From contig OX442314.1 of assembly GCA_949358305.1 (NCBI GenBank), positions 27,637,118 to 27,701,117 of the forward strand: a DNA stretch of 64,000 nt, written 5' to 3'. Source of the DNA: Strigamia acuminata. Lineage: Eukaryota; Arthropoda; Chilopoda; Geophilomorpha; Linotaeniidae. The translations under genes were made by a program, and so were the position numbers. This document shows, in pieces, positions 9,114 to 19,854 of this stretch. Within the stretch, counting starts at the first letter, position 1, and each line of letters starts with the position of its first letter. The notes beneath the pieces were generated by a model. The model ran no database searches. It worked only from the letters and a program-made list of their open reading frames with translations, and had not been told where the DNA came from.

Positions 9114-12100
9114 TTCAAGCTCATGCTGATTACATTGACTTCTCAATTGTCGTAAACTAAAAAATATCACTGAGGCAGCTCCTGCGTATTTCAATGGACC
9201 TGCAACAAGATAATGCTCGTATAAATATTTTTTATATAATTTTTGTAAAATGTCTAGTTAAGTACCGATGTCAGATTGATAGCACGTTCCAGTGGGCATA
9301 GCTATTTTCCTCCACAACACATTAGCTTTTACTCCAGCCTGCTGAAAAAACATTTATGATCAACTTTCAGTTAAATTGCCATCATGACATACATTTGCAT
9401 ATATTCTCTAGATAAAAAATTGAAGAGTTCTCATTGTTTGAATACAGTACTTGTATGTGCAACATTTGAGCTATGCGATTATTTTAAAGAAAGAGCTCGA
9501 CTATATTTTGAACGTCCGTAAGTCGAATTTATGAACATTTATAGTTTAAAAATCTTCCGGCTTTGCAAAATATTTTATTTCGAAAAGCCTGAAGGTCGAT
9601 AAAATAAGAACAAGTTTATTGTAACTTTTTTGGGGTTCTCAAACACAAATTTGAGGAAACAAGGGGTTATTTCTAGGGGGCGCCGTACTGGGCACAACAT
9701 GCCTAAGAGCAACTTTGCGCTTAGGCATGTGATTTCACTAGCTGCATTCAAAAACTAAAATATTTTGTGTTTTACTTAAATTATAAACCAAAAATGACAT
9801 CATTTCCTGTTTAAACCCATGTTAAAACTTAAAATACACTTAAACTAAAATTGTTATTTTAATTTTTGAATGCAGCTACTGATTTGTATGTGTACCGTAT
9901 ATCTTTGATTTGTACGCGGGCCTTTAATAACCCGCGGACCTTATTTAACACGCGGGGCCGAACTTTTTTTTACAAATAAGGCGCGGGCCTTGTTTAGCAC
10001 GCGGGGCCAATTGTTACGTTTCCGAAACGTACCATAATTGTTGTTATGTCTCGGAAACGTTCCAATTGTAGGCAGAAAATTTTTGAAATGTGCCGAAAAA
10101 GGATGATAAATGGAACGTTTTGCATATGTTTCAGTAGAAATTAGACCGAAACACATGCAAAACGTTTCATTTATCACACTGTTTTCGTGATTTTCGTCGC
10201 AAATTGGCCGATCTTTTTTTCCAATTCGGAATAAACCGCGGGCCTTAAATAGCGCGCGGATCAAAATATTTTTTTGCAAATAGCGCACCCGAATCCAACA
10301 CCCACTTCCCGTTATTTTCACTGCATTGTCCCGCGCGTTTGTTCCTTGCTGCGAGGCTTCGTTCTCCGATTTATTCTCCGATTTCCTCTTGTGGTTGGTC
10401 GTTTTCGTTGAGTTCAAGTGCTTCAAAAGCTTGCAGCGTCTTTTGTGGTTTCTTCAGACTGTTTCTTTGGTTCGGCTTCTTCGCATTTAGTCTGCCATTT
10501 TTGCCCTCTTTCTTCGGTTGTGTGCATTCGCGCAATGTCCTGTCCCACGACAGTTGAAGCATAACGTCATACCTACCCGTATATCTTCCATTTGTCCGCG
10601 GGCCTCTATTTGCCCGCGGACCTCAATTAACGCGCGGGGAAAAAATTGGCGGTGTAAATAGCACGCGGACCTCGAACAACGTTTTGCATACGTTTCGGCA
10701 GAAAAGTACCGAAATGTATGAAAACGTTTCATTTGCCAAACGTTTTGCATATGTTTCGGCAGAAAAGTACCGAAACATATGGAAAACGTTTCATTTGTCA
10801 CCCTTTTTTGCTGTTTTTTTCCAGCATCGGCCAATTAGCCAATGCTGCGTTTTTTGAACGTGTAAATAACCCGCCCCCTCAATTACCGCGCGGGCCTCGA
10901 TTAGCGCGCGAATTTTTTTGCAAATAGCGCACGGGGGCGCTATTGGAAGATATACGGTATATTGGCAGTCTCCCGTCACATGTCCCAGCATGTCATAATT
11001 GTACAATTCGTAGGATGGTGCTTTTCTCAAAACGTTTGTTTTTGGTCTCGTAGGTCGCATCTGGTGCTCGTGCTTCGGTGACTTTCTTCTCTTCCTGTAT
11101 TTTGGTCTGCTTCAGCATTGTTCGAACTTCTCATTTGGTCAGCGATTTATTTGCTCTAATCGCTAAAACGGCTGGCTCGAATTCTTGTCGTAATCCGAAT
11201 AGGGTATAAAAATGTCACTTCTTAATTTTTATCTCCTTTCCCAACTGGAGGCTTTTAGTCTTCAACACCTCGATCCGATTGTGGTAGTGGTCAACTGTCT
11301 CTGCTTTCTCCAGTTTGCAATGTGTAAGTTGTTGTATTTCGAATGTCCAAATCAAATGAAAGACCACACGTTAACGGAACAGAAAATAACACGTCTTTAC
11401 TCTTCAAAAACAGTTTTTACAATAATGGAATGACACGCGCATAACGTGTCGTGAACGTTACAAAATCAGATAAAACGTCAAACCAATGATAATTTACAAC
11501 AATTAAATCTAACAAACCCTGCTTATAAATTATCATGAGTTTCAAAACAAACTTAAAATTAACATTCAACAATATCAAAAACACGAAAAATGAATAAATT
11601 ATTATTTGTCTTCACTCTTCTCTTTCTCCTCGACCTCGTTCATCTTCTCCTCGTCCTTCAAGTTTACGCCCTTTCGCCCCTTTGTGAATTTATCTTTTGC
11701 CACAGCTTTGGTTAAAAAGTCCGCGATCATTTCTGTTGAAGGTAAATGAATTAGTTTGATATTGCCGAGCTTCAGCTCGTCTTTAATAAACATTAAATGT
11801 CTATTAATGTGTTTTGTGCGGCCAAATTGGTTCGCCCCACACAAAACTTGAATCGCTGGTGAACTGTCGGTGTAGATTGGCACACTTCTTTGGACACTGC
11901 TCCCTTCTCCGACTTCACTTAGAAAATCACGTGCCCACTTTACGGATTTGAGCAGTTCGCAGATGGCCAAAATTTCGCTCTCTGTCGACGACATCGCAAC
12001 GAGACGTTGTTTTTTCGTTTTCCAACTTATTGTTGAAAGTCCAATTTTTAAAATCATTCCCGTGTATGATTTCGCTTCTTGGGTTGAGCACCAGCTCGCA

Positions 12101-15100
12101 TCAGCAAAACCTTGTAGATTTCCATCTTCGCTTGGGAAAAATAGTCGCGTTTCACTCGTCTTTTTCAGGTAACGCAGGACACGTTTAGCTGCCCTGAAAT
12201 GCACTTGACGTGGGTCCCTTGCATACGTCGACAATGCGCTTATCGCAAATGATAGATCCGGTCGAGTGACCACCATCACGTGCATCAGTGATCCCAATAT
12301 TTGTTGGTATAATTGCTGATCAATTTTCTTCGAATTTTCAAAATCATTCAGGTCCTGACCGGTCGCCATCGGCGTGTTCGCGACGATCCCGTCAAATAAG
12401 TCGTACTTCACCAAAATTTCGCTAATGTATTTCTGTTGACCAATAAAGACTCCTGCTTCCGTAATTGAAATTTCCATCCCAAGTAGGAAATGCACTTCAC
12501 CCATGTCGATCACTTCAAAAACTCTTTTTAAACGTCTCATTATTCGGTCCAAAATTTTTGGTCGGGTGAACGCTGCTAAAATATCGTCCACATACACTCC
12601 CAAAATAAGATAGTCTTTCTTCCTTTTGTAAATATAAACACACCTGTCGTTTACTAGCGGTATCAGGCCTATTTTCGTCAGTTCTTCGTCCAGTCGTTGA
12701 TTCCAACATCTGCCCGATTGGCGCAGGCCATACAGGCTGCGTTCGAGCTTGCAAACGAAATCCTCTTGCTCATACCCCTCTGGCTGTTCCATGAAGATTG
12801 TTTCGTCAAGCAGACCGTAAAGGTAAGCTGTCTTGATATCAAATTGTCTTGTGAATAATTTGTGCTTCGCGACCATGGACAAGATGATTCGAAGCGACTC
12901 CAGTCTGACCACTGGTGAGAAGGTTTCTGTAAAATCTATTCCGGCTCGCTGTGAATATCCCACCGCCACCAACCTCGCCTTGTATTTGTTCACGCTTCGA
13001 TCGGCGTTCAGCTTAATGCGAAATATCCACTTACTCTTGATTGTTGTCATTTTCTTCTCCCTCTTGACCAGGGTCCACATGTTGTTTACGTGTAACGAAT
13101 CAATTTCGCTGTTCATTGCCTCTTTCCATCTTTCCTTGTCGGCACAGTTCATTGCTTGGTCAAAGGTTTCCGGTGTAAAAAACTCATCTACTAATAGTTC
13201 ATCTACAGCTTCGACCGCTGCATTGACCGCTTCATGCTGCGCTGCAATTCTCTGTGAGCGGCGTACTCCCTCTTGTTGCAATTGTTGTTCACGCAGTTCG
13301 AGTTGCTCTGCGTGGCGCTGTTCGAGTACGGCCTTCGTCGATCCCACTGGCCTCCCAACTCGTGCTGGTTGATCCAATTGTTGCTCCGCCTGTTGCTCTG
13401 GTTGTGGTTCGTCTTCGACTGCAACCGCTGGCTGTTGGTTGTTGTCATCCACGTTCGGCTCTGCAACAATGATTTCATCCTCGATTTCTTGGCAAAATCG
13501 TCGTTTTTCATTTTTCTCGTTTAAACTAAAAATGTCCGCTCCCCGAATTTTCTCGTTAAATATAACTGTTCTTCCTTCTTGTACCTTCTTGTCATCCGGA
13601 ACGTAGACTCTGTACGCTTTTCTATCAACCGAATAGCCAATAAAAATCCCATGTTTCGCCTTTTGGTCGAGTTTTTGTCGTTTTTCTGCTGGGACGTGCA
13701 GGAAAGCCTCGCATCCAAAATTTCTCAAAAAATTTATTGCTTGCTTGCGTTTCGTCCACATCTCCTCCGGTACTAGATCCCCGTTTGGTTTGGTCAAAGA
13801 GCGATTCTTCACGTACACCGACGTGGCTAAAGCCTCTGCCCAAAAACTCAATGGTAATCCTGATTCCAACAGTAATGTCCGCGTCGCCTCCACGAGCGTT
13901 CGATTCGTCCGTTCCGAAATTCCGTTGCCGGACGGATTAAATGGCACCGTCAGTTCGTGGATTATGCCCTCTTCATCGCAAAAACGTTTAAAATTCGCGT
14001 TCACAAACTCGCCTCCATTGTCACTTCTGAATTTTTTCAATTTTTGTCCAGTTTGTTTCTCCGTCATCGCCTTAAACGTTTTAAAAAACTCAAATGTCTG
14101 CGATTTTTCCTTTAAGAAATAAACGAATTTCTTGCGTGTGAAATCTTCCGTCATTATTAATGCGTATTTGCTTCCCGCCAAAGATGAAACCTGAATCGGT
14201 CCTATTAGATCTGCATGCACCAATTGTAAAATCTCGTTTGATTGTTTTTCCTTGATTTTCTTGTAGGGACTTCTGGTCATCTTGCCCAAAATGCATGCCG
14301 TGCATTTTTCCAATTGTGCATCTACGTACTCCAAACCGTGAACCATTTCCTTTTTGGTCATTTTATCCATCGTCTGCTCGCTCATATGACACAAGCGTTT
14401 ATGCCATAATTCCTTCGATTCCTTGGTTGTCGTGGTTACTGCATTCACCTGTTCTTCTTTTGTTAACTGCAACAGGTACATGTTCCCATCTCTTATTCCT
14501 TTAGCAATTGTTTCTCCATTTGGGCTCTTTATGTCTGCCCAATTTCCTTTGAAGAAAATTCCGTAATTTTTCGCCGTCAAACGTGGAACCGACATCAAAT
14601 TCCCCTTTAGTTCTGGAATAAACAGCACATCCATCAACAAAATCTTCATTGTCTGTCCTCCATCCAATTGGCAATTTAAAATCACGTTGCCCTTTCCTGT
14701 AGAAATGAGCTTCACTCCTTTCTTTGCTGTCGTGACTATTGTTTCCATTTCAACAAATGAACTGAACAATCCACGTTTACTTGACATGTGTGCAGAAGCG
14801 CCCGAATCCAAAATCCAATCATCAATGTGGTCCTCGTTCTCCAAATCAACAATGAGCGCATGCTGTATTGTTGCTTCTTCCACTTGCGCAATTTTTGCCG
14901 TTTCTTTGGTTCGTTGCGCTGCCTGTGCAGGTCGCTTCTCAGGATAGCGCTGCCAACAATTTTTGGCAATATGGCCGCTTTTGCCACACTCGTAACATAC
15001 TATTTTAGTCCCACCTTTCAACTTTTTGCCGCCAGAGTTCTTGCCAACTTGCGCCCGAAATGCCATTGTTGTGTTTTCCATTGCTGGTCCCCTCGTTCGG

Positions 15101-18100
15101 AATATTGAGTGTTGCTCTTCTAGTTTCAACGCCCGCCGCAACTCTTCAATTGTCGCCGTCACATTTGTTCGGGAATTCCTCGCGATATGCTCGTGTTTTT
15201 GCAAAAGTCCGCGTGTAACAAATAACATCAACTCACGATTTTTCACGTCTCGACCAACTGCTTTAGACCTGGCTTGAATGGACTTGGCTCTGTTCAAGTA
15301 GCTGTCCACGTTTTCGTCATTTTTCATACGCAATTCCGCCAGTTCAGTTGCCGCGTCGATTTGCTGTTCCTCGGTCGCACCGGCATATAATGCTTTTAAA
15401 GCATCCCAGACCACTTTTGCCTCAGTCATTTCCATGCAGTTTGCTGCCTCCTCGTCCGACATTGTTAAAACGATGATGCCGAGCGCCTCGTTGTTCTTTT
15501 TCGCCCAATCGTCGTACGTGACGAGTTTATTCGCATAGTCTGCATCACCTTGGATGGGCTCCACCACCGCTGGTTCGGTTATCATTTTTGTCAAGTTCTT
15601 TGCAGCCAATAAAGTCTTTACCTTGAACTGCCAGATGAAGTAGTTGTTTGGTTTCAAAAGTTCAATTCGATTTAACGAACCGCCCGGAACCACCCTCTGC
15701 TACCACTTGTTGTATTTCGAATGTCCAAATCAAATGAAAGACCACACGTTAACGGAACAGAAAATAACACGTCTTTACTCTTCAAAAACAGTTTTTACAA
15801 TAATGGAATGACACGCGCATAACGTGTCGTGAACGTTACAAAATCAGATAAAACGTCAAACCAATGATAATTTACAACAATTAAATCTAACAAAAGTTGC
15901 ATATTGCATTCGAGTTGCAGTTTTACGTTATCAGTCGCCATGTTGTCCTCGATTTTATTCCAGAGCTTTTTTGCATTTCTTGGTGCTTGATATTGAAGCA
16001 CTTGGTCACCCGTTAGTGTGTCGACGATTATCTCAATCGCGCTTCGGCTTTCTTGATATTGCAGGTTTTCCATACTTGCTCCTTGGCTTCGCAATTTTAC
16101 ACTCCGGGGTTGCCACGTGGTGGTTCGACTGCAGTAATGGCCGTACGGCAAAGAATTATTTTGAGTAAAATTACTATGATTTATTATGAGGAAATATCTG
16201 ATTTGTATATCTATTAAAAAACATATACTGTATGTGCTACAGTATTTGGTCGCATAAAAACTTCTGGGGCGCGAGGGAAAAAGGATTGAGAAGCCCTGGG
16301 CTAGTTGACGAAGTAGATACAATACTTACAGAAATAGCAGTGTTCATTGTTGCTTTATCCATATAAGGCGTTTGGTATCGCCACACTTCTTCTATTGACA
16401 GTTTTTTGTTCTTTTTAGTCATATTCATTAAATTGATAAAATGAACCTTGCATTCATGCACGCCAATTTCTTTTGCATATGTCTGCCTGTATTTAGTCAT
16501 TATTGATCCATCCCCACATGCAATTAAATTGGGCAAATATAATGTGTTATTTTCTTGAATAATTACTACATATCTTGTTGGCTCACTCAGATATAATGTG
16601 ATTCTTTCTTTGCTCACATAAACTGCCAATACTGCAGAAGTAAATATAAGAAATAAATTCAGTGCAGATTGCAGCAGAAGTCGTATTGGAGGCTGCTGTA
16701 TCATAACCCGTGAAACACCTTTCTTTTTCTCAATGGCCAAATGTATTTGCTTAGTAATATTCTTTTTTATGCCGGCTTTAAGTTGAACAGGTCTGACAAA
16801 TTTAGACAAAATGAGAAGAAACATTTGTCCAATTTCAATCAAAGATAGAAGAGAAAATCCCAAAGAGAATCCCAAATTGCCCCCAAAATCGACTAACAAG
16901 TCTGGAATAGTGTAAATGTAGACTTCTGTCAGTCTGACAAACAATTCTTCCAATACTTTCAAATTTAGGCTAAATAGATCTTTGCCTTTTGGTTCATCTT
17001 CAAAATCTATCAAAAACATTCTATTAATTATGCAACAAAATAGAAGCGATTATAGTTTAACTTGTATCAGTATGCATTATAAACAGATAAGCACTCTGTT
17101 CACAAGGTCTCAAGCAACCACATTCTTCCGCTGATTGTGTAGTCATTGCAAATGCTTTGACATACATGTCAGCCACAATTGATTTGTTTGGCTCTAAACT
17201 GCAATCTATCAAATTTTTGTTGGACATGTAAGGCAACCTAACTTAAAAATCTATGAGTATATCAATGTTGCAATGTTCAATGCAAGTCTGACCTGCATCG
17301 TAGAGGATTTTTTCTTGTCATACAGTCTTGGTAACATTGGATTTCTTTTTTCTTATCCGGTTCGCAAGAAGGGTTTCTTGAAGGTAAAAATTGATACTGC
17401 CATAAAAGAAATGCAGCATTACTATGTTTTGCTGAGCAATCACAATAAATAAGATGAATTAGTGTTATCTGATACACTTACTTTTCGAATGAGAAATTGC
17501 GTGTCTGATTCAATTCCTGACATCACCGAAAAAGTATATTTGTATGGCATGAGGTCAGTTAACACAGCCACCTAATATTCAATTATGTAAAAATAAAAGT
17601 ATATGTTCACACTGTAGTAATAAAATAGTAAAAGCTGAGATTTCTTACCGAAATCTGTGGATTTTCACAACTTCCATTCTTTTTAAGAAGCATATGTATT
17701 TTCATATACTGCACTAATTTTCTATCTATTTAAACTCAAAAGCAAAATTGATTTTTTTATTTTTCTAACCAGAATTAAGGACCAATGATTTTCCTGTTAT
17801 GTAATCTCTATAGGTTACTGAAATTTCTGTGTTATCTTTTCTAGAAATTCCTTCTTTAATTGTTGTTTCATGCAATACAGTTTTACCCTGAAAAAATTAT
17901 ACATCTGTAAGCCTATATGTAATTCAACAAATTATAAGGACAACATAAATGAATATTAATAAATAAATGAATAATTTATGTCCGTTTGTTCTTACGTCAT
18001 TCCCGTCTGTTTTACCGCCTAGGGCGATAAAAGACGTAGTTCTACGACAAAATTATCGCTTCTGTACTTTGTAGTGACCATGAGGAGGGTCAGTGAGGAG

Positions 18101-19854
18101 AATTTGCTCACTTTTGCCTCGTGAGAGGAGTGGGGGTGCCTCAACTCGCTCCTCGTTGGTTGATGCATGTCACCTGACAAAATGGCCTTTGGGGCGAGAA
18201 ATTTGCCTCGCTCCAAACAGCAGAACCGATTCAGCAACAAACCAACATGCACGTGAAAAAACTAAGTCCTACTTTTTAGGCCCTTACCACAAAGAAAGGG
18301 ATTGATACAGGACAGAAGATAATTCTAACATGACTAACATTTCCCTGAATACATCTCCGTAGCCGGTTAGCTGTGTTAACTACTTAACCCCAGCGTCTTT
18401 TCTCATAACAGTGAGGAATAGCCAACATAGCACTAAAACTACCGCCATCAGCGAGTTGTGAGAATATCGCCTCACGAGCCTAATTGGTAGGACGACTTAA
18501 GCCTTTGTGTGAGCGGTCACAGAAGTGAAGCAAGCCTTCTTGTTAGTATTGTAACAAAAATGTAAACAATATTAGAAATATTATGTGCGTCTTACAACCG
18601 ACAGCTAACTTTTTTTTCTCTAAAAAATCAAGTCTAACAGTGTGAGATGCGTCATAGAATGTATGTATACTTTTAATGACAATGGTGTAGAATGCTGGAC
18701 TCCAATTACTTGGCCAACATGATTCCCATCCAATTTTATGAAAGTAACAGTGTGTGTTCGGACGGACACCACATGGTCTGGGGAGGGCCACGAGACGCTG
18801 GATGCAACACACACTATGAAATTATACACAAAATACACAAGAGACACAAGATAGTTTTAGTTATTGACTTTAGGGGGTATGATGGGTGTTTCACAGTGCA
18901 TTTCCCAAGGCGATGGCTACTAGAGCCATCCCTAATCAGACTGCGTGTCACGGCGACCATTGGGAGGCATGACACGCGAGGTCGGTAGTACGGATTCGGT
19001 CGCGTCATTGTGACGTTCGTAGAACTTGTGGCGAACGCGACTTACTCAGACGCTCAGGACCCGGTGGGTGACAGAGTCGCCACACCGACCGTTTGAGTCA
19101 CTATCATAGTCAGTTTAGAGGAGCGGTCATAATGCGACCGTTCGCCTTGCTGGCTTGAAGAACAACACGTGAGCCACTATGGGGCCCACCCACTTCCGGA
19201 AGGTGACTTCTGGGGCCTGATTCCACCAATCAAAGGCCCGCAGCTCTACCTGTTGCAGAGAACCGCAACCAGCGCGCGAGAAATGCAAGGAGCGCGAGAG
19301 CTGCATAAGTGCATTGTCATTGCAGTGCAGTGAGCAGCCTGCAGGGGCAGCTGGTCACAACAGAAATTAAATACCTGTCTTATCTTTATGTGTTGTAAAT
19401 TGCTTGAAATGTTGCTTTTCAGCCAGAAATCCGTATAATTCTCAACATTGACTCCTTTAGAAATCATTGCTTTCAGTGGTAGATAACAAAGACGGCTTTT
19501 TCCTTTTGAACCTTCACCTAATTTTTGCCAGTAGTCGGACAAAGATTTGGTATCGAGGCCAAAGTACATCAGTTCCGGGAATGTCAGTTCACCTATTGGA
19601 ATATATTCGATTTCAACTTTGAAAGGTCCTTGAAAGTAGTATTGAATTCTTTCCATTGTTTGGTAACAGCAAATGGTGCCACAAACGATCAAACCTACTA
19701 ACCAAACCGCACGGACTAAACCACTCTTATTTTTGTTATAAACATTGTCAATAAATTTCAAACTGTCACAGCCTGACACTGAAGTTTGAATTTCTTGCTG
19801 CACGAAACGACGAATAAGACTACGACGAAAACGCAAACCTTCTAATTCTTTCAT
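9114..19854 (-). CDS. double-subunit DEG/ENaC channel, copy 1 (exons 1-9 of 12 visible)
   Basis: Exons, by homology to copy 2 and by splice signals: 19854-19375, 17887-17770, 17725-17649, 17571-17482, 17396-17293, 17237-17062, 17006-16330, 9341-9266, 9199-9114. They sum to 628 in-frame codons with no stop. Unit 1 has TM1 (residues about 47-65), a Cys-rich ectodomain (ECGCLRPC) and the pore helix DFGGNLGFSLGFSLLSLIE. In the same 677-nt exon a basic linker leads into TM1 of unit 2 (LNLFLIFTSAVLAVYV). Exon 8 holds the start of ectodomain 2 (KIAMPTGTCY). Exons 10-12, with the last pore, should lie left of the gypsy insertion and are not visible. Intron 7 is about 7 kb because of copia and MITE insertions. 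The exon 6 donor (GTTAAA) is weak. The gene may still be functional with long introns, or may be interrupted. Confidence 0.85.
9342..9738. other. intron sequence of DEG/ENaC copy 1, no gene seen
   Basis: AT-rich intron 7 sequence. The first part next to exon 8 resembles the same intron of copy 2 (near 49316-49400). The rest contains no convincing open frame, and no known repeat could be named. Confidence 0.6.
9739..9878. mobile_element. short MITE with TAGCTGCATTCAAAAA ends
   Basis: The 140-bp palindromic element has terminal inverted repeats TAGCTGCATTCAAAAACTAA and its complement. The same termini bound a longer element at about 46408-47272. No clear target duplication was seen. It appears to sit inside the old copia remnant. 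Confidence 0.65.
9894..10292. mobile_element. GC-rich MITE, first copy (one end degraded)
   Basis: It starts ACCGTATATCTT and alternates CGCGGGCC-type GC clusters with AT-rich sequence, with internal palindromes around AAACGTTTTGCATATGTTTC. It is related to the complete copy at 10577-10957. It interrupts the protease codons (Trp-Val-Leu-Asp-Ser-Gly) of the old copia remnant. Confidence 0.6.
10577..10957. mobile_element. GC-rich MITE, complete copy
   Basis: The 381-bp element is bounded by CCGTATATCTTCC and GGAAGATATACGG. Inside are GCGCGGGCC clusters and a duplicated AAACGTTTTGCATA...TTTCGGCAGAAAAGTACCG palindromic module. It is inserted between the two zinc-knuckle codon blocks of the old copia gag. 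No transposase is encoded. Confidence 0.75.
11330..11514 (-). repeat. copia 3' LTR
   Basis: 185 bp, TG...CA, matching 15708-15892 with no difference seen by eye. It lies on the gene-end side of the minus-strand polyprotein. Confidence 0.92.
11602..15693 (-). CDS. copia Gag-Pol polyprotein
   Basis: The single frame of about 1363 codons, in copia order, has a Gag N-terminal domain and a CCHC knuckle (CYECGKSGHIAKNC). Protease (WILDSGASAHMS) follows, then integrase with HHCC (HKRLCHMS, CTAC) and a DDE core including RSDNGGEF and a later Glu. RT carries DIKTAYLYG and YVDD, and RNase H has GFADASW, STESE and TKHINRHL. All catalytic residues are present. The frame starts after a TAG inside the primer binding site, and the first codon available is GTG. 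The first ATG (near residue 36) would cut off the conserved Gag start LLKPNNYFIWQFKVKTLL. Initiation is thus unclear: non-AUG start, splicing, or a lost start codon. Confidence 0.94.
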   Translation of the reverse strand: MVPGGSLNRIELLKPNNYFIWQFKVKTLLAAKNLTKMITEPAVVEPIQGDADYANKLVTYDDWAKKNNEALGIIVLTMSDEEAANCMEMTEAKVVWDALKALYAGATEEQQIDAATELAELRMKNDENVDSYLNRAKSIQARSKAVGRDVKNRELMLFVTRGLLQKHEHIARNSRTNVTATIEELRRALKLEEQHSIFRTRGPAMENTTMAFRAQVGKNSGGKKLKGGTKIVCYECGKSGHIAKNCWQRYPEKRPAQAAQRTKETAKIAQVEEATIQHALIVDLENEDHIDDWILDSGASAHMSSKRGLFSSFVEMETIVTTAKKGVKLISTGKGNVILNCQLDGGQTMKILLMDVLFIPELKGNLMSVPRLTAKNYGIFFKGNWADIKSPNGETIAKGIRDGNMYLLQLTKEEQVNAVTTTTKESKELWHKRLCHMSEQTMDKMTKKEMVHGLEYVDAQLEKCTACILGKMTRSPYKKIKEKQSNEILQLVHADLIGPIQVSSLAGSKYALIMTEDFTRKKFVYFLKEKSQTFEFFKTFKAMTEKQTGQKLKKFRSDNGGEFVNANFKRFCDEEGIIHELTVPFNPSGNGISERTNRTLVEATRTLLLESGLPLSFWAEALATSVYVKNRSLTKPNGDLVPEEMWTKRKQAINFLRNFGCEAFLHVPAEKRQKLDQKAKHGIFIGYSVDRKAYRVYVPDDKKVQEGRTVIFNEKIRGADIFSLNEKNEKRRFCQEIEDEIIVAEPNVDDNNQQPAVAVEDEPQPEQQAEQQLDQPARVGRPVGSTKAVLEQRHAEQLELREQQLQQEGVRRSQRIAAQHEAVNAAVEAVDELLVDEFFTPETFDQAMNCADKERWKEAMNSEIDSLHVNNMWTLVKREKKMTTIKSKWIFRIKLNADRSVNKYKARLVAVGYSQRAGIDFTETFSPVVRLESLRIILSMVAKHKLFTRQFDIKTAYLYGLLDETIFMEQPEGYEQEDFVCKLERSLYGLRQSGRCWNQRLDEELTKIGLIPLVNDRCVYIYKRKKDYLILGVYVDDILAAFTRPKILDRIMRRLKRVFEVIDMGEVHFLLGMEISITEAGVFIGQQKYISEILVKYDLFDGIVANTPMATGQDLNDFENSKKIDQQLYQQILGSLMHVMVVTRPDLSFAISALSTYARDPRQVHFRAAKRVLRYLKKTSETRLFFPSEDGNLQGFADASWCSTQEAKSYTGMILKIGLSTISWKTKKQRLVAMSSTESEILAICELLKSVKWARDFLSEVGEGSSVQRSVPIYTDSSPAIQVLCGANQFGRTKHINRHLMFIKDELKLGNIKLIHLPSTEMIADFLTKAVAKDKFTKGRKGVNLKDEEKMNEVEEKEKSEDK
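15688..15705 (-). promoter_or_regulatory. copia primer binding site, initiator tRNA-Met type
   Basis: The element strand reads TGGTAGCAGAGGGTGGTT. It differs by about one base from the complement of the arthropod initiator tRNA-Met 3' end. It starts two bases from the LTR and overlaps the first possible gag codons. Confidence 0.8.
15708..15892 (-). repeat. copia 5' LTR
   Basis: 185 bp, TG...CA, equal to 11330-11514 by eye. It directly adjoins the primer binding site. Confidence 0.92.
17888..19374. other. intron 1 of DEG/ENaC copy 1, enlarged by insertions
   Basis: Copy 2 has only 185 bp here, so about 1.3 kb (roughly 17990-19350) has been inserted. The inserted part contains a dispersed repeat (18546-18925, matching 36872-38060) and GC-richer unrecognised sequence at 18940-19340 with inverted blocks such as GTTCGCC/GGCGAAC. 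No gene was found. Confidence 0.6.
18546..18925. repeat. dispersed repeat, uninterrupted copy
   Basis: It shares GTATTGTAACAAAAATGTAA, GAATGCTGGACTCCA and CATGGTCTGGGGAGGGCCAC with 36872-38060. This copy represents the empty site for the foldback MITE inserted in the second one (TA at ACACACACTA). Confidence 0.8.

Larger units (their letters stand above)
11330..15892 (-). mobile_element. intact Ty1/copia retrotransposon
   Basis: Two 185-bp LTRs, 11330-11514 and 15708-15892, both TGTTGTATTTCG...AAATCTAACA and apparently identical, enclose one full-length polyprotein frame. Flanks read TAAGT on the left and AAAGT on the right, an approximate 5-bp target duplication. The element lies inside an older copia gag remnant. 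LTR identity and the undamaged frame indicate a young insertion. Confidence 0.93.
10293..16140 (-). pseudogene. old Ty1/copia gag-protease remnant, broken by three insertions
   Basis: On the minus strand the flanks of the younger copia read as parts of one degraded copia Gag. At about 16110-15893 is a segment with KKLWNKIEDNMATDNVKLQL. On the far side, at 11325-10970, it resumes (VDHYHNRIEVLKTKSLQLGK). Two zinc knuckles follow (GHVTGDC and CFNCRGTGHCANAH), then a protease loop (GKWVLDSG) near 10310. Stops and frame changes are present. It is interrupted by the intact copia (11330-15892), by a MITE at 10577-10957 placed between the two knuckles, and by a MITE at 9894-10292 inside the protease. 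Confidence 0.75.

Noticed and set aside
18000-19340. A host gene within intron 1 of DEG/ENaC copy 1
   Set aside because: Frames are short and opposite strands are equally open. The region behaves as inserted repeat material.
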